The notes under the pieces are model-generated. The model saw nothing but the letters and a program-made list of their open reading frames with translations. It was not told the origin of the DNA and did no database searches. Shown one piece after another: positions 30,959 through 40,068 of a stretch of DNA of 64,000 nucleotides. Origin of the DNA: an uncultured Alphaproteobacteria bacterium. Lineage in GTDB: Bacteria > Pseudomonadota > Alphaproteobacteria > Rhodobacterales > Rhodobacteraceae. A program made the position numbers and the translations under genes. The stretch covers positions 1 to 64,000 of the forward strand of contig CACBAM010000004.1 of assembly GCA_902537215.1 (NCBI GenBank), in the 5' to 3' direction. Every line of letters starts with the position of its first letter. The stretch's first letter is position 1.

Positions 30959-31662
30959 TGAATATAGATCATAATTCTAAGAGACTTTCTGGTTCAAAAG
31001 TGCTTATAACAGGAGCAACAAGTGGCCTAGGATTTAGCACCTCTATCGCGTTGGCTCAGGAGGGTGCAGAAGTTATTGCCGTCGGTAGAGATAAGAATCG
31101 ATTAGAAGACCTATCTGACGCTATAGAACATACAAAAGGGTCAGTAACGCTTGTGTGTATGGATCTAGCAAAGCAGGGAACAATTGAAGAGCTATCAACT
31201 AGAGTATCAGAAAATTTTGGAGAACTTCATGGTATTATTCACTGTGCTATGTCTTCACTTCAAATGATGCCAATCAATCAAGTTTCTTTGATAGAGGCAG
31301 AGATTAATTTACTTTCACCAATCATGATTTCCTTTAGATTAATATCATGTTTTCATCGATTATTAAGTAGAGATCCTAAAGGTTTATTCGTTTATGTCTC
31401 CGATGTTAGAACAAAAAAATTTAATGGTACCTACAATTCGGCAAAAAAAGCATGTGATCAACTATTCCTATCATATCAAGAAGAAAATAAGAGACTAGGA
31501 ATCAATGTTCTAATTCAATATCCAGGGCCAATGGGAACAAAGTTAAGAAAAAAGATGCTTCCAGGTGAGAGTAATATTGATGCTGATGCTGTTGAAAAAG
31601 AAGCCAGAAAAATAATAGAGAAGATTTTAATGCTTACTAAAAGTGAAAGGATTATCACCTGA
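30958..31662 (+). CDS. Short-chain dehydrogenase/reductase
   Basis: A 234-residue SDR. Cofactor motif TGATSGLGFSTSIALAQEGA near residue 16; the catalytic Tyr/Lys pair is in GTYNSAKKACDQLF near residue 160. The usual NNAG is replaced by IHCAMSS, and the catalytic-Ser position lies in VYVSDVRT. I chose ATG 30958, whose A is the last base of the cvpA stop. In alphaproteobacteria a related SDR follows cvpA-purF, so this is the same locus with purF lost. The 3' end overlaps convergent der by 36 bases. Confidence 0.85.
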   Translation: MNIDHNSKRLSGSKVLITGATSGLGFSTSIALAQEGAEVIAVGRDKNRLEDLSDAIEHTKGSVTLVCMDLAKQGTIEELSTRVSENFGELHGIIHCAMSSLQMMPINQVSLIEAEINLLSPIMISFRLISCFHRLLSRDPKGLFVYVSDVRTKKFNGTYNSAKKACDQLFLSYQEENKRLGINVLIQYPGPMGTKLRKKMLPGESNIDADAVEKEARKIIEKILMLTKSERIIT

Positions 31663-32991
31663 CTTAAATATTATTCTTATTGGTGTACCAAGAAGACCAA
31701 AATCTTCTCTAAATGAGTTTTCAAGATACCTTTTGTAAGATTTTGACACGATTCCGTTGTGAGAAGTAAATATTTTGATAGTTGGCGGTCTAGTATTTGA
31801 TTGCACTATATACTTCAGCTTAATTCTCCTTTTTTCGTTGTTAGTTGGTGGAGCGTGTTTATCAAGTTTTTCCTTCAACCAAGTATTCAGATTGGAAGTT
31901 GACTGTCTAAAGTTCCAATTTGAATAAGCTTTCATCACATTTTCTCTTAAGTTATCAAGGCCAATACTTTTTAAACCTGAAATATAAGAAAAATATGCTC
32001 CTTTAAACTGAGGCAAGGATTTTGAAATAGTTTTCTTCAGCTTTTCATCAACAAATTTTTTATCAAAAATTTTGTCACTCTTGTTGACAACAAAAACGAT
32101 CGCTCTACCCTCTCTCTCACACAGAGAGGCAAGCTTTTGATCCTGAGCATTAAGTAATTCATCAGGTTCTAAAACTAATATAACAATTTGAGAAAACTTT
32201 ATAGCTTTTAAAGTTTCTTTTACTGACTCTTTTTCTAAAGAATTATCAATTTTGCGCTTTTTCCTTGCACCAGCAGTATCGTAAATCTTGAAAAAATCAT
32301 TATCCCAATCAAACAAAACAAAATTGCTGTCTCTGGTTAATCCGGCTTCCGGACCAGTAACAAATCTTTTCTGTTTTATAATCGCGTTTACAAGTGTAGA
32401 TTTCCCGACATTTGGGCGACCGATTATCGCTATATTGATAGGTTTTTTATCAAAATTAGATCCTTCTTTCGCAATCGATTCTAGCTTGTTTTCTTGACAA
32501 ATATCTTCGAGGGCAGTGAACACTTTTTCTATCCCTAACCTGTGCGCACTAGAAACAAAAATAACATAAGGTAAACCAAAGAAGTTTATATCTTCTTCGA
32601 AAAATCTCTGTTTAATCACAGATGATTCAACCTTATTTATCACCAAAATAGTAGGTTTATTCAACCTCCTACAAACTTGAAATATTTCTTTATCTTCAAA
32701 GGTCACTCCGGTTCTGCCATCTAAGACAAATAGAATAATATTCAAATGATTAATTAAATTGAGGGTGTATCTATTTATTGTCTTTTCTTGTTCAGAAATA
32801 AGTGATGATTTCAGGCCAGCAGTATCCACTAATTGGACTTGAAAATTTTTTAAGTCTAGAAGTTCTTCCTTATAATCGCGTGTAACTCCAGCAAAATCAC
32901 CAACGATCGCTCTAGTACGTCCCAGCAAACAATTGAAGAATGTAGATTTCCCAACATTAGGGCGACCAACTATACCTGCTCTTATGAACAA
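31627..32991 (-). CDS. der: Ribosome biogenesis GTPase Der (EngA)
   Basis: Two tandem GTPase domains and a C-terminal KH-like domain. Domain 1: GRPNVGKSTFFNCLLG near residue 8, DTAGLKS, NKVE. Domain 2: GRPNVGKSTLVNAII near residue 192, DTAGARKK, NKSD. Length 454 is typical. The start is TTG 32991, strongly supported by AGGAG at six-base spacing with no ATG nearby. The last 36 bases overlap the convergent SDR gene. The BamB-like gene lies upstream. Confidence 0.95.
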   Translation of the reverse strand: MFIRAGIVGRPNVGKSTFFNCLLGRTRAIVGDFAGVTRDYKEELLDLKNFQVQLVDTAGLKSSLISEQEKTINRYTLNLINHLNIILFVLDGRTGVTFEDKEIFQVCRRLNKPTILVINKVESSVIKQRFFEEDINFFGLPYVIFVSSAHRLGIEKVFTALEDICQENKLESIAKEGSNFDKKPINIAIIGRPNVGKSTLVNAIIKQKRFVTGPEAGLTRDSNFVLFDWDNDFFKIYDTAGARKKRKIDNSLEKESVKETLKAIKFSQIVILVLEPDELLNAQDQKLASLCEREGRAIVFVVNKSDKIFDKKFVDEKLKKTISKSLPQFKGAYFSYISGLKSIGLDNLRENVMKAYSNWNFRQSTSNLNTWLKEKLDKHAPPTNNEKRRIKLKYIVQSNTRPPTIKIFTSHNGIVSKSYKRYLENSFREDFGLLGTPIRIIFKSGDNPFTFSKH

Positions 32992-33008
32992 GAAATTCTC
33001 CTTATCGA

Positions 33009-34295
33009 CTAGTTAAATATATTCAACATACCATCTTCGGAAACAAACATCAGTCTTTTGTTTACTACTACTGGAGGAGACGAAATTTTTTTTTCAAGTT
33101 TTTCCTTATTCAGCAGCCTTCCATCTTCCGGAGAAAACCAATAAGCATTTTTATCAGTAGCAAGAACTAGCAACTTATTTTGAAGAAGTAACGGACCGTA
33201 ATATTTGACCCATCTTTTACCTGTAAACTCTTTTAAAAAAACTATTTTCCCATTCTTGGAATTAATTCTTCCTATCAAAGAGTTGTTCGAAGAGTAGAAA
33301 GCGGAATTACCAGATACTACAAGTCGACTAGAACTCTGAATGTTGTTTCTCCATAAAACTTTCCCACTTTTGGTCGCGGAAAAGGTTTCACCAAAGGCAC
33401 CTACTCCAAATATAGTTGATCCGTATACTGCCGGATCACTAGCAAAATCGCCTAACGCAGCAGATGCTGAACCAATATTAGAATTTTCTAAATTTATTTC
33501 CCACTCTTCTATTCCATTCACCGCGTTTAGTGCTACTAAAGAACCACCACTAAATGGGAAAAGCACCTTATTTCCTGCGGCAGCAGGAGATACTGTTGCA
33601 AAAACCTTTGTGTTTTTCTGAGGTCCCTTTTTTGTCCACCTTAACTTGCCCTTAACATCAAAAGACACAGCAATATCATCTCCTGTAACTCCAAAAATAA
33701 ACCCCTTATGAAATATTGGTGCTGATCTAAATGGTCTCTTGAAGTCGTATCTCCAATCAACTCTCCTCTTCGATATACTAATTAGCAAGAGCTCTCCGAA
33801 TGATGAAGTAACGGCAAGCTTATCTTTATTTATTGCCAAGCCACCATATATATTATTCTTAGCCCCACTCCCTTCAGGAACAATACTTAGCTCCCAAAGG
33901 AATTGCCCTTTGTCATTATAAACAACAACATATCCATTGGGTGTCATCAAAAAAATCTGATTATTTCGAACAATTGGCTCAGAGTATGATCCTCTTGGGC
34001 CAACTTTAACTTTGGAATAAGAACTAAATTTTCCTTTTGCTGAGAAAGCTATATTACCTAAACTATGGCTTGACCCACCACCGCTATGCGTCCAAGAGCT
34101 AATATCTTTCGGATTTCCAAGAGCTAATTTTTGGCTTTTTTTGTTTGTTTCGTAAACCTTTTGTTCCAATAAAACTGGCTGCCTAAACCCTTCTAGTCTC
34201 TCATCATTGGAACAATTCTGAGCAAAAATAGCGGAGGTTAGTAGGATTAACTTAAAATAAGCAGATCCTTTATAAATATAATCAGTTAAGCTCAT
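33009..34295 (-). CDS. PQQ-like beta-propeller lipoprotein, BamB-like
   Basis: Predicted outer-membrane lipoprotein: hydrophobic signal (YFKLILLTSAIFA) ending in the lipobox AQNC near residue 28. The rest is made of repeated PQQ-like blades with the pattern ...VVVYNDKGQFLWEL, KRRVDWRYDF, VKGKLRWTKK, VNGIEEWEIN, KSGKVLWRN. BamB supports the BAM outer-membrane assembly machine; der-bamB-yfgM is a conserved order. ATG 34295 is chosen; an in-frame TTG at 34307 has a better-placed AGGA and is a real alternative. Overlaps the upstream gene. Confidence 0.85.
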   Translation of the reverse strand: MSLTDYIYKGSAYFKLILLTSAIFAQNCSNDERLEGFRQPVLLEQKVYETNKKSQKLALGNPKDISSWTHSGGGSSHSLGNIAFSAKGKFSSYSKVKVGPRGSYSEPIVRNNQIFLMTPNGYVVVYNDKGQFLWELSIVPEGSGAKNNIYGGLAINKDKLAVTSSFGELLLISISKRRVDWRYDFKRPFRSAPIFHKGFIFGVTGDDIAVSFDVKGKLRWTKKGPQKNTKVFATVSPAAAGNKVLFPFSGGSLVALNAVNGIEEWEINLENSNIGSASAALGDFASDPAVYGSTIFGVGAFGETFSATKSGKVLWRNNIQSSSRLVVSGNSAFYSSNNSLIGRINSKNGKIVFLKEFTGKRWVKYYGPLLLQNKLLVLATDKNAYWFSPEDGRLLNKEKLEKKISSPPVVVNKRLMFVSEDGMLNIFN

Positions 34296-34920
34296 AAATT
34301 TTTTCAATTTCTTTTATCCTGTTAACCTGTTCAGGCATAATTGATGGATCCGATAATATAAGCTTCACGTGTGACTTTATGTTAGATAAGTCACTAATTT
34401 TCACATATAGATATAGCTTTTGCTCTAACGCTAATAACTTCAAGGGACCATCTGGACCAGATAGCTCATCAAGAATATCTACTTTCTTTTTGTCACTAAG
34501 ACTTTTTGCGGGGTCTATTAAATACAACTGGAATTTTGAATAATGATTAAAAAATTTATTTTCACCATGTTTATTAATTATATACTCATACGCAGCTGTT
34601 GCGCTTTTAGTGTCACCTTTTTCTTCAAAATATTTTGCTTCATTCAACTTAATAAAAACAGATAAAAATTTGTTATCGATTTCTTCAGTAACTATTTGAC
34701 CATTATTTTTTAAATTTTCCACCACGGAAACCAAAAACTCTCCATTTTTTTGTGCCCTGGCTTTTTTAGAAAACTTGAAATATTCATTTCCTCCAACTAC
34801 TCCAATTAAGAGTATAATCAAAGCAAATAGAGGCCACTTAAATTTATTAAGAATTTTAAATAAGTTATCCTTTTTAACTTCTTCGCTGACCTCTTTGATG
34901 AAGTTCTCTGACTCAACCAT
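34282..34920 (-). CDS. YfgM-like (tetratricopeptide, DUF2133) membrane protein
   Basis: A 212-residue bitopic protein: basic cytoplasmic N-terminus (FKILNKFKWP), one transmembrane helix at about residues 31-48 (LFALIILLIGVVGG), then a periplasmic helical region compatible with degenerate TPR repeats (AKYFEEKGDTKSATAAYEYI). YfgM-type proteins are ancillary subunits of SecYEG and chaperone secreted proteins. It overlaps both neighbours, between the Atm1-type ABC gene and the BamB-like gene. Confidence 0.8.
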   Translation of the reverse strand: MVESENFIKEVSEEVKKDNLFKILNKFKWPLFALIILLIGVVGGNEYFKFSKKARAQKNGEFLVSVVENLKNNGQIVTEEIDNKFLSVFIKLNEAKYFEEKGDTKSATAAYEYIINKHGENKFFNHYSKFQLYLIDPAKSLSDKKKVDILDELSGPDGPLKLLALEQKLYLYVKISDLSNIKSHVKLILSDPSIMPEQVNRIKEIEKIYELN

Positions 34921-36763
34921 TAATATTTGTCCCGCTTATCTGTAATTTCGTATTTTTCTGTTTTTCCCACAATTCTTTGTATAGTCCCTTTTCCTGCATT
35001 AAACTATCATGTTTTCCCTTTTGGGTCAGTCGACCATTTTCTATAACAAAAATATTGTCGGCACCCGAAATGGAAGATAACCTATGAGATATAATTATAA
35101 AAGTCTTACTTGTCTTTTTTTCTAATAAATTTTCAACAATTATTTTTTCCGTTTTTGAATCCAGTGAACTAGTAGCTTCATCAAGAATATTAATGTAACA
35201 ATCTTTCAATAGCATTCTGGCAATAGCAACCCTTTGCTTTTCGCCTCCAGATAACTTAAGACCTCTTTCACCGACCTGAGTTGCCAAACCCTCCGGTAAA
35301 CTTAAAATAAAATCCGTTAAATCTACTTGTTCAATAACACTATTCAACTTGTCATCTGAGACGTGATAAGAACCGTATTTAATATTGTATTCTAACGTAT
35401 CATTAAAAAGAACAATATCCTGGGGAGTAACTGCTATCTGCTTTCTCAACGTAGCTGTTTTTATGTCAGCACTGTCCCTTCCATCGATTAAAATCTTTCC
35501 ACTCAATGGTTTATAAAAACCAAAAACTAGTTTTCCTATTGTGGACTTACCGCTGCCAGAGGGTCCAACTATCGCGATTGTTTTTCCAACAGGTATGGAA
35601 AAACTAACATCGCTAATAACGTTCCTAGCTCCAGCATACCCAAAAGAAACTTTGTCAAAAATAAATCCCTGCTCAATAGAAGTAAGCTTGTCTTTTACAA
35701 TTTCATCCTCTTCCTTATCCTCCCCAAACAAAATAAATAAATCCGCCATATCAACCAACGCCTGCCTTATTTCCCGATAAACAGTACCTAAAAAATTTAA
35801 TGGTAAAATCAATTGCAACATAATTGCGTTCAATCCAACCAAACCACCTACTGTTAAAGAGCCGTCAACAACCTGTTTTGTTGAAATAACTATTAGGATC
35901 AGCAACCCCAATGTTACAATAAGAGCCTGACCAAAATTAAGCAATGATAACGATTTCCCAGTCTTAATAGCATAGAGCTCATATGAATTTAATGATTTCA
36001 AATACTTTTCTTTTTCATGATTTTCTGCAGAAAAATATTTAACAGTCTCATAGTTTAGAAGGCTATCTATCGTCTTTTGGCTTAAGTCAGCATCCCACAT
36101 ATTCATTTTTCTTCGTATTCTCACTCTCCAATTTGTTATGCTTACAGTGAAAATGACATATAGAAATATTGTGACCAAAATAATAATTAGAAAAATTTCG
36201 TCAAACTTGTAAGTAATCAAAATACAGACAAACAGCAACTCGAGAATTAAAGGTCCAATAGAAAAAAGTACAAACCTCAGGAGAAATTCTATACCCCGCA
36301 CGCCTCGATCAATAACCTTATGTAAAGAACCAGTCTGTCTAGACAAGTGGAAACTCAGAGGAAGACTATGTATATGTTGAAAGGCATCCATACTGAGTCT
36401 TTTCAGACCATTTTGAGCAACATTAACAAAAAGAAAGTCTCTAATTTGTACAAAAGCAACCGATGAAAACCTTGCTGCTCCATACCCCAAAGCCAAAGCA
36501 AGTGCTCCCCATATTACAAAGTCACCTGTCTTGGTGCCATTAACTAAAAGATTCAATTCATCGACCAAGGTCATAAGCAATAAAGGTGTTAAAACTGTAA
36601 AAACTTTTGCAAGTACTAAACAAAACAGTGAAGCTATGACCCTAATTCTGAAAATTAGTTCATTCGGCCACAAGTAGCGAAAAGTAGTTACAAAAATAGA
36701 CTTATAATCCTCCTGCTTTTTGACTTTCCTCAATTCGTCATTTACATAAGAACTGGATGTCAT
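34913..36763 (-). CDS. Atm1/HMT1-type ABC exporter (fused permease and ATPase)
   Basis: A 616-residue half-transporter. Six transmembrane helices occupy about residues 45-330, then the nucleotide-binding domain: Walker A GPSGSGKSTIGKLVFG near residue 398, signature LKLSGGEKQRVAIARMLL near residue 500, Walker B INILDEATSSLDSKT. Resemblance to the Atm1 (mitochondrial Fe-S) and bacterial heavy-metal/glutathione-conjugate exporter group comes from the segment SLPLSFHLSRQTGSLHKVIDRG. Substrate is probably a glutathione-linked compound, but this is inferred from the family. Confidence 0.85.
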   Translation of the reverse strand: MTSSSYVNDELRKVKKQEDYKSIFVTTFRYLWPNELIFRIRVIASLFCLVLAKVFTVLTPLLLMTLVDELNLLVNGTKTGDFVIWGALALALGYGAARFSSVAFVQIRDFLFVNVAQNGLKRLSMDAFQHIHSLPLSFHLSRQTGSLHKVIDRGVRGIEFLLRFVLFSIGPLILELLFVCILITYKFDEIFLIIILVTIFLYVIFTVSITNWRVRIRRKMNMWDADLSQKTIDSLLNYETVKYFSAENHEKEKYLKSLNSYELYAIKTGKSLSLLNFGQALIVTLGLLILIVISTKQVVDGSLTVGGLVGLNAIMLQLILPLNFLGTVYREIRQALVDMADLFILFGEDKEEDEIVKDKLTSIEQGFIFDKVSFGYAGARNVISDVSFSIPVGKTIAIVGPSGSGKSTIGKLVFGFYKPLSGKILIDGRDSADIKTATLRKQIAVTPQDIVLFNDTLEYNIKYGSYHVSDDKLNSVIEQVDLTDFILSLPEGLATQVGERGLKLSGGEKQRVAIARMLLKDCYINILDEATSSLDSKTEKIIVENLLEKKTSKTFIIISHRLSSISGADNIFVIENGRLTQKGKHDSLMQEKGLYKELWEKQKNTKLQISGTNING

Positions 36764-36791
36764 TATCGTTTCATTACTATTTTTTCAGAAA

Positions 36792-37886
36792 TTAGTTTGG
36801 TAGTGAAAACACTTGGCCCGGATAAATTAAATCAGGATCTTTTATTAGATGAGAATTTCTTTCAAATATTTCAACATATTGTATGCCTTTTCCATAATAT
36901 TTTCTTGCGATCCTCCACAAACTATTTCCTGGTTGCACGGTAATGCTCCCTTCCCCCATAGCTTGAATAAGTGCTTCGTTTTCTTTTTTAAAAGGCAGCT
37001 CCAGCCTACCTTCGACAATTCCATTGTCGTTTAATTCGTCAAGTCTTAAGGTGTAAACTCCAGCTTGAATATCTGAGAGTGTAGTTTTCCACGCTCCACT
37101 TTCATTTACTTTTACCTCACTTTCCAATTTATTATTCAAGTAAATTCTAATTATGTTACCAAGTCGCGCTCTACCGGCTAGCTCGGTACTTGAATCCTGA
37201 GTGTAACTTATCGTATCTAATGTAATACTATCAACGGAACTCACTTGAATTGGCGCGAGAATTTTAAGGTCATTTCCGTCATCTCTAACAATTAATGGCT
37301 TTTTTTCTACTTTATTTACCTCTTTTTCATTACTTTTCTCGACTTGAGGTAGTACAAAAAATAAATCAGCTGAGTCGACTATTTTTTCTACGCCTTTATC
37401 CTCAATTAATCCTCTGATTTTGACAGTCTGAACTAACCCTGTGCTCTGAGCTTTTCCAAATATAACAAAGCTTCCATCGGCCTCAGTTTTATCAGCTCCG
37501 ATAATTTTTTTATTATCCGCTAGAATTTCAATTTTGGCTTCCCTTGAAACTTTACCTGCTGATATGATGTTTCCAAACTCATCTACACGAAAAACATCAA
37601 CCGACACACTATCAACTTGCTCCAAAACCTCTTTATTTTCTTGTTTAGAGGGTTCCTTTTGTTTTGACTTGTCAGAAGTTCCATCGGCAGATTCTTTTGT
37701 TTCTTCAGTTAAATCTATTTTTTCTGCAACCTTTTCTTCATTACTTACATCTTGTTTTTCTGCTGAGGGCTCTTGACGCAGCTCTTGCTGACTAGTGAAG
37801 AAAAAATAAGTAGGGGTAACAATTGCAACTGCCAAAATAGCAAGCAACCCATAAGTACCCGTATACTTTAAAAGAAAATTAATCAT
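36792..37886 (-). CDS. Membrane-anchored LysM-domain protein
   Basis: A 364-residue protein with an N-terminal membrane helix (about residues 11-31), an acidic low-complexity linker (residues 35-90, rich in Glu/Lys/Ser), Ig-like beta domains (VDVFRVDEFGNIISAGKVSR; SSTELAGRARLGNIIRIYLN) and a C-terminal LysM domain (ITVQPGNSLWRIARKYYGKG...DLIYPGQVFSLPN). LysM binds peptidoglycan glycan strands. Similar proteins are widespread in alphaproteobacteria without a known role. It is divergent from the LOG-family gene. Confidence 0.85.
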   Translation of the reverse strand: MINFLLKYTGTYGLLAILAVAIVTPTYFFFTSQQELRQEPSAEKQDVSNEEKVAEKIDLTEETKESADGTSDKSKQKEPSKQENKEVLEQVDSVSVDVFRVDEFGNIISAGKVSREAKIEILADNKKIIGADKTEADGSFVIFGKAQSTGLVQTVKIRGLIEDKGVEKIVDSADLFFVLPQVEKSNEKEVNKVEKKPLIVRDDGNDLKILAPIQVSSVDSITLDTISYTQDSSTELAGRARLGNIIRIYLNNKLESEVKVNESGAWKTTLSDIQAGVYTLRLDELNDNGIVEGRLELPFKKENEALIQAMGEGSITVQPGNSLWRIARKYYGKGIQYVEIFERNSHLIKDPDLIYPGQVFSLPN

Positions 37887-37964
37887 TGGCTCTCCCAGTC
37901 CTTAGGGTAAACTGGATTTCTATGAAAAACTACTAAAAATTGTGGGAAACGTTCTCTTAAAAAT

Positions 37965-38543
37965 ATGAAAAATATAAAACAAAAAAAATCCCTTTGTGTC
38001 TTCTGTGGCTCAAAAGATGGGAATAGCTCAATTTATAAAGAGGCTGCCGAAAAATTAGGAGAACAACTTGCGAAAAATAAAATCAAATTAGTTTATGGAG
38101 GTGGCTCACTCGGACTTATGGGGGAACTCTCTAAAAGTGTGCATAAAAATAATGGAGAGGTACTTGGCATAATTCCCAAACATTTATTACAGATAGAAGG
38201 CATAGACAAAAACCATGGAGAGATAATTATCACTGATGACATGCATATTAGAAAAAAAACAATGTATGATAATTCAGATGCTTTTTTGTGCTTACCAGGA
38301 GGCATTGGTACGCTTGAAGAAGTGTCTGAAACAATAACTTGGTTTCAGTTGAACATTAGTAGAAAACCAATATTTTTCTTAAATATTAATGGTTACTGGG
38401 ATAATTTCAGGATACTCCTGGATCAGTTCGTTTCTTTAGAATTTGCTAGCACAGACCTTTTAAATTATTTTAGCTTTTTTGAAAGCGTCGAAACACTAAT
38501 ACCATCTTTATTGAGCTCTTTGGAGATTGACTCAAAAGAATAG
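37965..38543 (+). CDS. LOG family protein (cytokinin riboside 5'-monophosphate phosphoribohydrolase-like)
   Basis: A 192-residue Rossmann-fold hydrolase. N-terminal CVFCGSKDGNSSIYKEAAEKLG, glycine-rich YGGGSLGLMGELSKSV near residue 44 and the family motif PGGIGTLEEVSETITW near residue 110 with the catalytic Glu. LOG enzymes cleave the N-glycosidic bond of (cytokinin or AMP-like) nucleotides; the bacterial substrate is usually unknown. The last 79 bases overlap the convergent rarD gene. Confidence 0.9.
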   Translation: MKNIKQKKSLCVFCGSKDGNSSIYKEAAEKLGEQLAKNKIKLVYGGGSLGLMGELSKSVHKNNGEVLGIIPKHLLQIEGIDKNHGEIIITDDMHIRKKTMYDNSDAFLCLPGGIGTLEEVSETITWFQLNISRKPIFFLNINGYWDNFRILLDQFVSLEFASTDLLNYFSFFESVETLIPSLLSSLEIDSKE

Positions 38544-39373
38544 ATAAATAACGCTACCCAAATAAGAAAGAACGCTATAGCGTGGCCCAACTCGAATGCT
38601 TCTTCAAAATAAAAGATTGCAATTATAAATTGTATTGTTGGATTTAAGTACTGCACCAAACCGACAGTGGCATAAGAAAAAACTTTCGTCCCTGTAGAAA
38701 ATAATACGAGAGGAATAGCGGTAATTAGCCCAGAAAATATCAATAGAATTAAAGTACTATCGGCAAATATATTTTCCCTATTTATAGTTGGTTCAGTGAA
38801 GATAATCATCACTATTATCACTAACGGTGTAATCAAAATCGTTTCATACGCAACAGATGAAATAGGATTTAATTTTATGTTGCTTTTTATTAAGCCATAG
38901 AAACCAAAGCTAAATGCAAGTATCAGAGCCAGGCCAGGTATTTCTCCATTCATATAAATTAATGAAACAACAGATATAATGACGAGACAGATAGCAAGAG
39001 TTTGAATGATAGTATATTTTTCTCGTTTGAAAACAATTCCAAGAAAAACGGCCACCAAAGGAAATATGTAATAGCCCAGTGAAGCCTGAAGTGCATTGCC
39101 TGAGGTTACCGCATAAATAAAACCATACCAATTAATGGAAATCAATATACCAGCCAAAAAAAGTAAGCCTATTTCACCTAAACCTTTTTGGAAAAATTTA
39201 CGATTTAAACCTAAAAAAAAATGAAGATAAAGAAATAAAAATATTGCAGACCAAACCGATCTATATGCCACTATCTCGATTGAAGAGACATTATATAGGA
39301 GATCATAAAAAATTGGGGACAGTCCCCAAATGACTGTCCCTAAAATTAAATAAAGTAGGTACTTAAGATGCAA
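38465..39373 (-). CDS. rarD: RarD-type EamA/DMT transporter
   Basis: A 302-residue membrane protein with about ten hydrophobic helices in two EamA-like halves. The N-terminal segment LILGTVIWGLSPIFYDLL and VAYRSVWSAIFLFLYLHF match RarD. Substrate is unknown; the 'chloramphenicol-sensitive' name is historical. No ATG exists upstream before a stop, so the start is TTG 39373 or a later codon; no clear ribosome-binding site is seen. Its C-terminal 79 bases overlap the LOG gene on the other strand. Confidence 0.85.
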   Translation of the reverse strand: MHLKYLLYLILGTVIWGLSPIFYDLLYNVSSIEIVAYRSVWSAIFLFLYLHFFLGLNRKFFQKGLGEIGLLFLAGILISINWYGFIYAVTSGNALQASLGYYIFPLVAVFLGIVFKREKYTIIQTLAICLVIISVVSLIYMNGEIPGLALILAFSFGFYGLIKSNIKLNPISSVAYETILITPLVIIVMIIFTEPTINRENIFADSTLILLIFSGLITAIPLVLFSTGTKVFSYATVGLVQYLNPTIQFIIAIFYFEEAFELGHAIAFFLIWVALFIYSFESISKELNKDGISVSTLSKKLK

Positions 39374-39401
39374 TGTAGAAAAAGGTTGGGAATTTTAGCT
39401 A

Positions 39402-40001
39402 CTACATTCTTGACGCTACATTTTCCCAATTAACTAACTTATCTAAAAAATTTTCCAAGTAAGCAGGTCTCTTATTTCTGAAATCGATGTAATATGAATG
39501 TTCCCAAACATCACATCCTAAAAGAGCTGTCTCATTATGGCACAACGGATTGACACCATTTTCGGTCTTTGAAATTTTGAGACTTCCATCATTCGATTTT
39601 ACAAGCCATACCCAGCCTGATCCAAACTGTCCAACTCCTGAAGCACAAAAATCTTCTTTAAACTTTCCAAAAGAACCAAAACTATCGTCTATCGCTGATG
39701 CCAATTCACTTGGTAACCCCGTTTGGTTTGGACCCATCATTTCCCAAAACTGCATGTGGTTCCAGTGCTGTGACGCATTATTAAAAATACCAGACTGAGC
39801 AATCGCCGATGAGTCATAAGATTTAGTTATTATTTCTTCTAACGTCATATTTTCGTACTCAGTTCCTGCTATAAGCTTATTACCATTATCAACATAAGCC
39901 TTGTGGTGCAAATCATGATGAAACTCCAAAGTTTCTTTGCTCATGCCTGCTGCCTCAAGGGCGTCATGGCTATAAGGCAAATCATTAAGTTCAAATGCCA
40001 T
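39402..40001 (-). CDS. sodB: Superoxide dismutase [Fe]
   Basis: Cytoplasmic enzyme disproportionating superoxide. The four metal ligands are in FHHDLHHKAYVDN (His near 27), ASQHWNHMQFWEM (His near 77), and LGCDVWEHSYYIDFRNKRPAYL (Asp and His near 160). Gln in QSGIFNNASQHWNH and the overall sequence fit the iron type. Length 199. The ATG is preceded by AAAGGAGA, and a promoter-like pair lies further upstream. Confidence 0.95.
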   Translation of the reverse strand: MAFELNDLPYSHDALEAAGMSKETLEFHHDLHHKAYVDNGNKLIAGTEYENMTLEEIITKSYDSSAIAQSGIFNNASQHWNHMQFWEMMGPNQTGLPSELASAIDDSFGSFGKFKEDFCASGVGQFGSGWVWLVKSNDGSLKISKTENGVNPLCHNETALLGCDVWEHSYYIDFRNKRPAYLENFLDKLVNWENVASRM

Positions 40002-40028
40002 TTTAAATCTCCTTTAAATAATATTCAT

Positions 40029-40056
40029 TTATTAGCATAAATAGTTTGTTAAGCAA
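40029..40056 (-). promoter_or_regulatory. Candidate promoter of sodB
   Basis: On the minus strand, TTGCTT (40051-40056) and TAATAA (40029-40034) are 16 bases apart; transcription would start about 20 bases before the sodB ATG and include the AAGGAG ribosome-binding site. Confidence 0.45.
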
Positions 40057-40068
40057 CAGTTCAGTGAG

